Positions 1 through 7,186 of a DNA stretch of 9,297 bases are shown here, piece by piece. How positions within the stretch are numbered: the first letter of the stretch is position 1; each line of letters begins with the position of its first letter. This DNA comes from Aquificota bacterium (GTDB lineage: Bacteria; Thermosulfidibacterota; Thermosulfidibacteria; Thermosulfidibacterales; B14-G1), in the NCBI GenBank assembly GCA_003648675.1, contig QMPS01000020.1:1-9297 (forward strand), written 5' to 3'. The notes beneath the pieces are model-generated. The model was not told the DNA's origin. It saw only the letters and a list, made by a program, of their open reading frames with translations, and did no database searches. A program made the translations under genes and the position numbers.

Positions 1-942
<942 letters not shown>

Positions 943-944
943 TT

Positions 945-1193
945 ATGAAAGAAAAAGGATGGGTAGAGGTCTACACGGCCCAGGGGCTAACAGAAGCCTA
1001 CATCATCAAAGGACTCCTAGAGTTCAACGGCATACCCACGGCCCTGGACTATGAGGCTGTAGGCCCCCTTCTGGGACTCACCCTAAACGGCCTCGGGGAA
1101 GTGAGAGTTCTGGTCCCACCCCAGTGGAGGGAAAAGGCCCAAGCCCTCATTCAAGAAGGCAAAGACTGGGAAGCCAATTCCGAGAAACCCTGA
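945..1193 (+). CDS. DUF2007-type small protein
   Basis: An 82-residue soluble protein with no signal peptide or membrane segment. The pattern WVEVYTAQGLTEAYIIKGLLEFNGIPTAL followed by a short beta region and VRVLVPPQWREKAQALI is typical of DUF2007, a small ferredoxin-like fold described as a putative signal-transducing protein; its biochemical role is not established. The ATG at 945 has GGAG 9 nt upstream (932-935) and places the start where this family begins. The frame is open back to 861, but the extra 28 residues are low-complexity, rich in Pro and Phe, and unlike the family. A possible -10 element, TAGAAT, lies at 875-880 without a clear -35. The last 43 bp overlap the 3' end of the opposite-strand c-di-GMP gene. 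The family call is from memory of its pattern. Confidence 0.75.
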   Translation: MKEKGWVEVYTAQGLTEAYIIKGLLEFNGIPTALDYEAVGPLLGLTLNGLGEVRVLVPPQWREKAQALIQEGKDWEANSEKP

Positions 1194-4162
1194 AAGGGCA
1201 CCAATCTTCCTTTCCTAACCACAGTAAAATGAACAGAGGAGAAAGCCTGGTGGTCATGATCCGAGAGGTGAAGCCTCAGCCCCCCTAAATCCATCTCCTT
1301 CATAGCCTCCAAACTCCTCACCAGAGACTCCCGCCCCACCTCTTCCATATCCTTCAAAGCCTCCACCAAGAGCACCGCTCCCAAAAAACCCTCCAGGCAT
1401 ACATGGGTGGGTTCTTCCTCCTTCAAAGCCTTCCTAAGCTCCTGAACTATAGGCAAAGAAGATTGAGGATGAGGAACCACCTGGGCCACAACGGTTCCCT
1501 CGCCAGCCTCTCCTGCTCCCCGAGCAAAGGCTTCTCCACCCACATAGGAAATGGCCAAGAACAACGGGGCCCAACCCTCCTCTTTCACCCTCTTTACAAA
1601 GATGGCACAGGGCTCCCAGGTGCCCGCCATGATCACAACCTGAGGGCGCTCTTTCAAAAGGGCCAGGCAAGCCTCTTCCACCTGAAGAGAGTTCCTCTTG
1701 TAGCTCCCCTTACCCTTGATCTCCAGCTTGTAACGGAGGAGGGTACTCTCAGCAGCCCCCAGAACCTCCCAGCCATAAGTATCATCCTGATAAAAGATAC
1801 CCACCTCCTCCACTCCCATCTCCTCCACCAGGCCTCGAATCATAGCCTCCACTTCCTGATGATAACTGGGCCTCAAGTTAAAGATCCACCGCTTGGTGGG
1901 CCATCGGAGGAAAAGAGCACCAGAGAGGGGAAAAATAAAAGGTATCCCGCTTCGCTCAGCCAAGGGAGCCACCACGGCAGAGGTAGGAGTACCCACATAA
2001 CCCACAAGGGCGAAAACCCCATCCTCCTTCAACAACTTCTCGGTGTTCAAAGCGCAAAGGTCAGGCTCGTACCTGTCATCCAGGGTCACCAACTCCACCC
2101 GTTCGCCATACCTCTCCTCCCCCCAGCGGAAACCCAGCTCCAAACCCTTTCGATACTCTTGCCCCAGAAAGGCCGAAGAACCCGTGAGAGCACAGGATTG
2201 CCCCAGCTTCAATGCTCCCTTCCGAAGCTCCCTCTTCATCTTCTCCTTCCTGAGAGCCTTTTCTCTATACATCCGCCTATCGGCCAGTTTTAGAAGACCG
2301 CATACGTCCTTACCCTCATCAGGGAATAGAGCTACCCCAAAAGAGAAGGTGACGGGGGGCACCCCCTTCACCAGCACTGCGTCTTCCACCGTCCTTCTTA
2401 TGCGCCCTATGATGCGATCTGCCTCTTTCTTGTCCACCCGAGGCAACAGGATAACAAACTCGTCCCCTCCGTACCTCCCCATGAGATCCGAATCCCTAAG
2501 GTTCTCCTCTATCACAGAGACGAGACGCTGGAGCACTTTATTCCCCATCTCATGGCCAAAGCGGTCGTTTACCTCTTTGAAACCGTCCAGATCTAGAAGA
2601 ACAACCGCCATACGCTGAACTTGAGGCGCTACGGAAGAGAAAAACTCTTTAATGCTGGAGAGGGTGTAAGAACCCGTCAGCTCGTCCCTCAGGATCTTCC
2701 CTTCACCGTGGAAGAGAAGACCAATCAAACTGGCCAAAAAGCCCTCCAGGGTCTCCAGAATTTGCTTTTCCTGGGACGAGACCCTTCCTTTTACCTTCAA
2801 AAAGTAGGTGTAACCTCCCCACCGGATCTCCAGAATCTCTCCCTTTTCCTCGGAGGACGGCTCCAGAAGCTTGTCACCCGTGTTGACGGTGGCCAGCACC
2901 CTTCCATGCTCATCCAGCAGGGACACTCCCTGCCACCCAAGATGGAGAGCCAACCTCTCCAAGACGGCCTGGATAGAAGCCACAACACTGGCGTGGGACA
3001 TGCTCACGATGAGGGAAGAAAGGTCCTTCAAAATCTCTATAGAAAAGAGAATATGGGTAACTTCCGAATGGACTTCCTCTAGCTCCTTAGGATAAGGGCT
3101 CTCCATACACTCGTGGAGAATGGCCCAATACCTGTCAAAATCCCCTAAGAAGAGGTCCACCAAGTGGGGGTCCCATTGTCTCCCTCTCCCAGACAGAAGT
3201 TCCTTCTTCACCCTCTCCCGGGACAGGGCTTCCCCGTAAGGTAGGGAAAGGACCATAGCATGGAAGGATTCGGCCAGATGGATGATACGCGAAGCGAGGG
3301 GGATCTCTTCTCCCTCGAGCCCAGAAGGATACCCCTTGCCATCCCACCTCTCGTGGTGGTGAAGTACCCAGGGCACCGCTCCCTTCAAGGGCTCCACCAG
3401 AGATATCAGAGCCGCCCCCAACTGGGAGTGGAGAGACACCACCAACTTTTCCCTCTTGTCTAAAGGGAGGGGCTTTACCAAAGTGACATCAGGTACCCCC
3501 ACTTTACCCACATCGTGGAGAAGGGCTACCCAGTAAAGCATCTTCCTTTCCCCACAGTCCATTCCCGCTTTGCGAGCCAGATCCATGGAAATCCTGGCTA
3601 CGGCCAGAGAGTGCCCCTTAAAGCCCGGCTCCCTGGCCTCCACAGCCAGAGCGAAGGCATGGTAACCGTCCTCCAACAGCCTATCTAGCTCCAAAAAACC
3701 CGAGAGATACCGAGCCAACTCCTGGAAAATGCGGAACTCTTCGGTGGTGAACTCCCTTTTCCCCTTGGTTCTAGCAACGGTGAGGACCCCGTAAAGCCTA
3801 TCCTCCACAAAGAGGGGAGAGGACATGAGACTGGCAGCCCAGTGCCTACACTGAGGATGAACCCTTGGGTCCTTCCGGCAGTCCTCCACCCATAAGGCCC
3901 TCTTCCCCTCCGCCACCCGCCCCGTTATTCCCTCACCAAGGGTGATCCGGGAAGGAAGGGTTTCCAAGGGTCTCCCTTCCACCACTACAGGAACCAGTAC
4001 CCTCTCTTTTTCCTTCCACAAGAAGAAAGACATGAAGTCCGCTTTCAGAAAGTCTTTTAGCAAGGGAACAGCTTTGGCCAGGGAGTCCTCTAAATCCTCC
4101 CCCGTAAAGAGCAAACGAAGGGCTTCCACCAATACAAAAAGGTCTTTCTGGACGTCCCCCAA
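1151..4162 (-). CDS. GAF / HD-GYP / GAF-like / GGDEF / periplasmic-binding-protein-fold fusion
   Basis: A 1003-residue protein of c-di-GMP turnover. A GAF sensor spans about 20-160. An HD-GYP phosphodiesterase domain spans about 165-345: H184, H216-D217, K220, H245, H269-H270 and GYP 277-279 are present, but the usual metal-ligand aspartate of the 'ADxFDAM' segment is E298 (AESFHAM). A second, GAF-like region covers about 375-485. A GGDEF cyclase covers about 490-635, with D524, N532, an intact GGDEF at 565-569 and an RxxD inhibitory site (R556, D559). Residues 651-985 resemble branched-chain amino acid/amide-binding receptors (Peripla_BP_6/LivK type: CALTGSSAFLGQEY, DDRYEP, YVGTPTS, YQDDTYG, AQVVP). 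No hydrophobic segment separates any domains, so the protein should be cytosolic. The start is TTG at 4162 with GGAGG 13 nt upstream, rather long spacing; the true start could differ by a few codons. It is the only gene of its transcription unit visible here. Confidence 0.9.
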   Translation of the reverse strand: MGDVQKDLFVLVEALRLLFTGEDLEDSLAKAVPLLKDFLKADFMSFFLWKEKERVLVPVVVEGRPLETLPSRITLGEGITGRVAEGKRALWVEDCRKDPRVHPQCRHWAASLMSSPLFVEDRLYGVLTVARTKGKREFTTEEFRIFQELARYLSGFLELDRLLEDGYHAFALAVEAREPGFKGHSLAVARISMDLARKAGMDCGERKMLYWVALLHDVGKVGVPDVTLVKPLPLDKREKLVVSLHSQLGAALISLVEPLKGAVPWVLHHHERWDGKGYPSGLEGEEIPLASRIIHLAESFHAMVLSLPYGEALSRERVKKELLSGRGRQWDPHLVDLFLGDFDRYWAILHECMESPYPKELEEVHSEVTHILFSIEILKDLSSLIVSMSHASVVASIQAVLERLALHLGWQGVSLLDEHGRVLATVNTGDKLLEPSSEEKGEILEIRWGGYTYFLKVKGRVSSQEKQILETLEGFLASLIGLLFHGEGKILRDELTGSYTLSSIKEFFSSVAPQVQRMAVVLLDLDGFKEVNDRFGHEMGNKVLQRLVSVIEENLRDSDLMGRYGGDEFVILLPRVDKKEADRIIGRIRRTVEDAVLVKGVPPVTFSFGVALFPDEGKDVCGLLKLADRRMYREKALRKEKMKRELRKGALKLGQSCALTGSSAFLGQEYRKGLELGFRWGEERYGERVELVTLDDRYEPDLCALNTEKLLKEDGVFALVGYVGTPTSAVVAPLAERSGIPFIFPLSGALFLRWPTKRWIFNLRPSYHQEVEAMIRGLVEEMGVEEVGIFYQDDTYGWEVLGAAESTLLRYKLEIKGKGSYKRNSLQVEEACLALLKERPQVVIMAGTWEPCAIFVKRVKEEGWAPLFLAISYVGGEAFARGAGEAGEGTVVAQVVPHPQSSLPIVQELRKALKEEEPTHVCLEGFLGAVLLVEALKDMEEVGRESLVRSLEAMKEMDLGGLRLHLSDHDHQAFSSVHFTVVRKGRLVPFQGFSELASQSLPS

Positions 4163-4194
4163 CTTTCCCAGACCACCTCCAAGTAATTTTGAAA

Positions 4195-4223
4195 CTTTTA
4201 GTGTTTTGGAGTGGGATAATCAA
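4195..4223 (-). promoter_or_regulatory. Possible promoter for the c-di-GMP fusion gene
   Basis: On the minus strand TTGATT (4223-4218) and TAAAAG (4200-4195) are separated by 17 bp, each matching four of six consensus bases. Transcription would start near 4188, just ahead of the GGAGG at 4180-4176, giving a short leader of about 26 nt. The match is modest and the region is AT-rich, so this may be coincidental. Confidence 0.35.
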
Positions 4224-4311
4224 TAGACCTTCCAAAGTCACTTAACCCATCCATTGGGATAAGCTATAGATCCGCCCCCACCTCACCTCCCTATGCTGCA
4301 ATACGTCTAGC

Positions 4312-4341
4312 TTGTGAATTCAGCAGGCACTGGGTTATAAG
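4312..4341 (+). promoter_or_regulatory. Promoter for the PH-like/guaA operon, apparently leaderless
   Basis: TTGTGA (4312-4317) and TATAAG (4336-4341, five of six matches) are separated by 18 bp. Only 7 nt lie between the -10 element and the ATG at 4349, so transcription should begin at or next to the A of the start codon. Consistent with this, there is no Shine-Dalgarno sequence before that ATG. Confidence 0.55.
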
Positions 4342-4348
4342 ATAAAGT

Positions 4349-4840
4349 ATGAAGACCCTTAAAGCATCGCTCCTGGTACTTTTACCCCTCACCATAGTTG
4401 TGGTGGTGGCCCTCCTCCTGTCTGCGCTCTACGCCACTAAAGGCCAGAAATTCCAAACGATCATAACCTTGGCCCTGGCCTTACCCCTCCTGGTCATACT
4501 GGTGGGCTGGTGGAGGCGTCGCATCTCTTGGGACGAGAGAAGCCTCAAATACAGCGGTCTTCTCAGCACAAAAGAGGTGCCCTGGGATGAGATAAAAGAA
4601 GTGCGGCTCTTCAGGGCAGGACTCAGAAAGGTGCTATACATAGGCTCTAGAGACAAAGTGATCATCGTTCCCCTCATCTTCTCTCACCAGGAAGATCTAG
4701 CCCAGGCTTTCCAGGAGCACCTCTCCCTGGAGGAGCTCCCCCATCCCAGCTCCATGAAACTCTCTTTCTCCGAAACCCTCCTTCTATGGACTGGAGCCCT
4801 CCTTTTGGTTATTATCCTGGCCACCAAACTCCGCGGTTAG
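4349..4840 (+). CDS. Membrane protein with bacterial PH-like domain
   Basis: A 163-residue protein that I recognise only by its architecture. Two hydrophobic segments at about 7-28 and 37-54 are followed by a basic turn (WWRRR), a soluble region at about 58-130, and a third hydrophobic segment at about 143-159. The soluble part ([44 protein letters not shown] in overlapping pieces) has the 'PW.EI..V' pattern of bacterial PH-like domains found in small membrane proteins; no substrate or partner is known. With the basic turn as a guide, the PH-like part is probably cytoplasmic. The ATG lies directly downstream of a -10 element and lacks a Shine-Dalgarno. Its stop codon TAG (4838-4840) overlaps the guaA ribosome binding site, so the two genes form an operon. 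A functional link with GMP synthesis is not evident. Confidence 0.72.
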   Translation: MKTLKASLLVLLPLTIVVVVALLLSALYATKGQKFQTIITLALALPLLVILVGWWRRRISWDERSLKYSGLLSTKEVPWDEIKEVRLFRAGLRKVLYIGSRDKVIIVPLIFSHQEDLAQAFQEHLSLEELPHPSSMKLSFSETLLLWTGALLLVIILATKLRG

Positions 4841-4848
4841 GAGGACCT

Positions 4849-6384
4849 TTGAAGGACAGTATCCTCATCCTAGATTTCGGCTCCCAATACACCCAGCTAA
4901 TAGCTCGAAGGATAAGGGAGCTGAAGGTCTACTCAGAGATCAGGCCCTACTACATCTCGCCTCAAGAGGTGCAGGCCTTTCAACCCAAAGGCATCATCCT
5001 GTCAGGAGGTCCGTCGAGTGTGCACCAACCTCAGGCTCCCCTATGCGACAGAAAAATCCTAGAGCTGGGCATCCCCGTGCTGGGTATATGCTACGGGATG
5101 CAGCTCATGACCCATTTACTCCACGGGAAGGTGGAAAAAGCCGCCAAAAGAGAGTACGGCAGGGCCTATCTGGAGATCCTGGATCACCAAGACCTCTTCA
5201 AAGACTTGCCCCAACACATTGAAGTGTGGATGAGCCACGGAGACCGAATCCTGGAGCTACCCCCAGGCTTCCAGGCCCTGGCTAGGACGGAAAACTCACC
5301 CCTAGCCGCCATGGCCAATAGGGAAAAGAAGCTCTACGGGCTTCAGTTCCACCCAGAGGTGGTCCATACTCCTAGAGGCAAAGAAATCCTGGCCAATTTT
5401 GCCTTCCACATCTGTTGGTGTTCCCCCACCTGGACTATGGAATCCTTCCTGGAAAAGAGCGTGAGGGAAATCCGGGAAACGGTGGGAAAGGAGAGGGTAA
5501 TATGCGCTTTGTCGGGAGGGGTAGACTCCAGCGTGGTGTCCGTGCTAGTCCACAGGGCCATAGGAAACCAGCTCACCTGCATATTTGTGGACAACGGCCT
5601 TCTGAGAGCGGGTGAAGCCGCCAGGGTTCTAGAGACTTTCGCCCGCCATTTCCACATGGACGTCCGCTTCGTGGACGCATCGGAGAGGTTTTTGGAAAAA
5701 CTGAAAGGGGTGGCGGATCCCGAAACCAAAAGAAAGATCATCGGAGAGGAGTTCATCAGGGTCTTCGAAGAGGAAGCCAGCAAGCTGGGAGAAGCCAAAT
5801 TCCTAGCACAGGGTACCCTCTATCCCGACGTGATAGAGAGCGTATCAGTAAGAGGCCCGTCAGCTACCATCAAAAGCCACCACAACGTGGGAGGATTACC
5901 GGAAAAGCTCTCCTTCCAGCTACTAGAGCCCCTCAGAGAACTCTTCAAAGACGAAGTGAGAGAACTTGGCAGACTGCTGGACCTTCCTCAGGAGATTGTG
6001 GGCCGCCAACCCTTCCCCGGCCCGGGGCTGGCCGTGAGGATCATAGGAGAAGTGAACAGAGAAAGGCTAAGAATCGTGAGAGAAGCCGACACCATCGTGG
6101 AAGAAGAGATAAAGAGGGAAGGGCTATACTACAGAGTCTGGCAATCCTTCGCAGTGCTTCTACCCATAAAGACCGTGGGGGTCATGGGAGACGAACGTAC
6201 CTATGAGCACGTGGTGGCCATAAGAGCCGTAGAGAGCTTAGACGGCATGACCGCCGACTGGGTGAGACTGCCTTACAGCCTCATGGAGCGACTCTCCAAT
6301 CGCATCATAAACGAGGTGGAAGGAGTGAACAGGGTGGTTTACGATATCAGTTCAAAGCCTCCCAGCACCATTGAGTGGGAGTGA
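4849..6384 (+). CDS. guaA: GMP synthase (glutamine-hydrolysing)
   Basis: This cytosolic enzyme converts XMP, ATP and glutamine to GMP, the last step of guanine nucleotide synthesis. Its 511 residues match the normal family length. The N-terminal class I glutamine amidotransferase domain (about 1-190) has the oxyanion region SGGPSS (52-57), nucleophile C81 in GICYGMQ, and H168 and E170 in QFHPE. The ATP pyrophosphatase domain follows, with the P-loop SGGVDSS at 222-228. The C-terminal dimerisation domain contains [17 protein letters not shown] and ends in the standard KPPSTIEWE. The start is TTG at 4849: AGGAGG (4839-4844) lies 4 nt upstream, and the protein then begins [13 protein letters not shown] as expected for GuaA. 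The frame is open back to 4786, but that region lies inside the upstream gene. The upstream stop codon lies within the Shine-Dalgarno, suggesting coupled translation. It ends 16 bp from the convergent response regulator gene. Confidence 0.97.
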   Translation: MKDSILILDFGSQYTQLIARRIRELKVYSEIRPYYISPQEVQAFQPKGIILSGGPSSVHQPQAPLCDRKILELGIPVLGICYGMQLMTHLLHGKVEKAAKREYGRAYLEILDHQDLFKDLPQHIEVWMSHGDRILELPPGFQALARTENSPLAAMANREKKLYGLQFHPEVVHTPRGKEILANFAFHICWCSPTWTMESFLEKSVREIRETVGKERVICALSGGVDSSVVSVLVHRAIGNQLTCIFVDNGLLRAGEAARVLETFARHFHMDVRFVDASERFLEKLKGVADPETKRKIIGEEFIRVFEEEASKLGEAKFLAQGTLYPDVIESVSVRGPSATIKSHHNVGGLPEKLSFQLLEPLRELFKDEVRELGRLLDLPQEIVGRQPFPGPGLAVRIIGEVNRERLRIVREADTIVEEEIKREGLYYRVWQSFAVLLPIKTVGVMGDERTYEHVVAIRAVESLDGMTADWVRLPYSLMERLSNRIINEVEGVNRVVYDISSKPPSTIEWE

Positions 6385-6400
6385 AAAGCCCGGCCCAAAC

Positions 6401-7030
6401 CTAAATCTGATTCTCCCCAGGAACCACCAAGCCAGAGAGAATGGCATAGCGGACCATAGAAGCCGTGTTCTTGAGAGCCAACTTCCTCATGATGTTGGCC
6501 CTATGGGTGTTAGCCGTCCTGACACTGATGTTGAGGATACCTGCGATCTCTTTGCCCGTGTACCCCATAGCAATGAGTTTCAACACCTCCTTCTCCCGAG
6601 GAGAGAGATAACCACCCCTGCGGCGTCTCCTTCCCCCCCGTGCCAACAGCTCTTCCCCCTGAGCCACTCGGGAGAGGGTCTCCAAAAGGGAGGAGATATC
6701 CTCATCCTTCACCACGTAGGCAGACGCTCCCGCATCCCTGGCCTGCTCGTGAAACTCTTTCTTCCCATACATGGTGAGCATCACCACTTTGGTTTCGGGA
6801 AGAAACTCTTTGATGAGACTGCAGACCTGAAAACCATCCAAATCAGGCAGGGCCACGTCCACCAACACAAGATCGGGTTTGATTTCTCTCACCTTCTGCA
6901 CGGCCTCCTCCCCCTTGGCCGCCTCACCCACCACCTGGAAACGATCACCTCCTTCATCGGCCAGGATTCGCTTGAGCCCCTCCCTGAAGAGGGAGTGATC
7001 GTCCACTATAAAAACCCTGACACTATCCAT
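6401..7030 (-). CDS. NarL/LuxR-family response regulator, orphan
   Basis: A 209-residue two-component transcription factor. The receiver domain (about 3-120) has the acidic pair D10-D11, phospho-acceptor D58 (LVDVALPDLDG), T86 and K108, so it should be phosphorylatable. A short arginine-rich linker (RGGRRRRRGG, 131-140) precedes a LuxR/GerE-type helix-turn-helix at about 141-205, whose recognition region reads NISVRTANTHRANIMRKL. I chose the ATG at 7030, with GGGAGG 4 nt upstream. A GTG at 7042 would add four residues (MGGS) but has an SD spacing of only 2 nt. No histidine kinase gene is visible on either side, so its signal and partner are unknown. It is divergent from alr, and TACCCT direct repeats between the two genes could be its own binding sites. 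The family is secure; the regulon is unknown. Confidence 0.93.
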   Translation of the reverse strand: MDSVRVFIVDDHSLFREGLKRILADEGGDRFQVVGEAAKGEEAVQKVREIKPDLVLVDVALPDLDGFQVCSLIKEFLPETKVVMLTMYGKKEFHEQARDAGASAYVVKDEDISSLLETLSRVAQGEELLARGGRRRRRGGYLSPREKEVLKLIAMGYTGKEIAGILNISVRTANTHRANIMRKLALKNTASMVRYAILSGLVVPGENQI

Positions 7031-7074
7031 ACTCCCTCCCACTGCCTCCCGGATTAATTTTCATTATTTTTCGC

Positions 7075-7090
7075 TACCCTTGTTTACCCT
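7075..7090. promoter_or_regulatory. TACCCT direct repeats, possible regulator site
   Basis: TACCCT occurs at 7075-7080 and again at 7085-7090, exactly 10 bp apart and so on the same face of the helix. It lies 45-60 bp upstream of the response regulator start and about 100 bp upstream of alr. TACCCTT (7075-7081) differs at one position from the TACYYMT heptamer known for NarL, but NarL pairs are usually inverted rather than direct. Autoregulation is inference. Confidence 0.3.
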
Positions 7091-7129
7091 ATCTACAACA
7101 CAATCTCGCTAAAAAAACAACCCTAAATT

Positions 7130-7160
7130 GTAGGCTCTCCTTTCCCACCCTTGAGCCTAC
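7130..7160. promoter_or_regulatory. Perfect inverted repeat overlapping the alr promoter
   Basis: GTAGGCTC (7130-7137) and GAGCCTAC (7153-7160) are perfect 8-bp inverted arms, 23 bp centre to centre. The right arm overlaps the proposed alr -35 element TTGAGC (7151-7156). Its centre is at about -42 relative to the predicted start site. This layout suits an operator; if transcription starts further upstream it would instead be a leader hairpin with a 15-nt loop. TTGTAG at 7128-7133 can alternatively pair with CTACAA at 7093-7098. Confidence 0.4.
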
Positions 7161-7179
7161 TCTTAAAAGGGGCTAAACT
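7151..7179 (+). promoter_or_regulatory. Possible leaderless promoter for alr
   Basis: TTGAGC (7151-7156) and TAAACT (7174-7179) are separated by 17 bp, each with four of six consensus matches. The -10 element lies 7 nt before the ATG at 7187, the same gap as in the PH-like gene. No normally spaced Shine-Dalgarno precedes the ATG; the nearest purine run, AAAAGGGG, ends about 15 nt away. Moderate support only. Confidence 0.35.
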
Positions 7180-7186
7180 TGTCTCT

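Larger units (their letters stand above)
4163..4348. other. Divergent intergenic region
   Basis: This 186-bp gap separates the c-di-GMP gene from the PH-like/guaA unit. Apart from the two promoters listed separately at its ends, I see only a weak short inverted repeat, CCCA (4246-4249) with TGGG (4255-4258). I find no convincing small gene, RNA gene or strong operator in the middle part. Confidence 0.5.

Noticed and set aside
1403..2293. 296-codon plus-strand open frame inside the c-di-GMP gene
   Set aside because: It is a shadow of the opposite-strand coding frame: no recognisable domain, low-complexity Leu/Pro/His/Gln-rich sequence, and the minus strand encodes clear conserved domains over the same bases.
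1151..4162. The large gene as an artefact of two adjacent genes joined by a lost stop
   Set aside because: The junction between GGDEF and the binding domain (about residues 635-655) is a smooth charged helix leading straight into the binding fold. No ribosome site, signal peptide or frame change is visible there. It still deserves confirmation in relatives.
6371..7057. 228-codon plus-strand open frame opposite the response regulator
   Set aside because: It is antisense to clear receiver and helix-turn-helix motifs and overlaps the end of guaA; its translation has no recognisable domain.
7151..7186. Upstream TTG start for alr adding 12 residues
   Set aside because: No Shine-Dalgarno precedes it, the added residues (SLLLKGAKLVS) are not typical of the family, and the codon lies in the putative -35 element.
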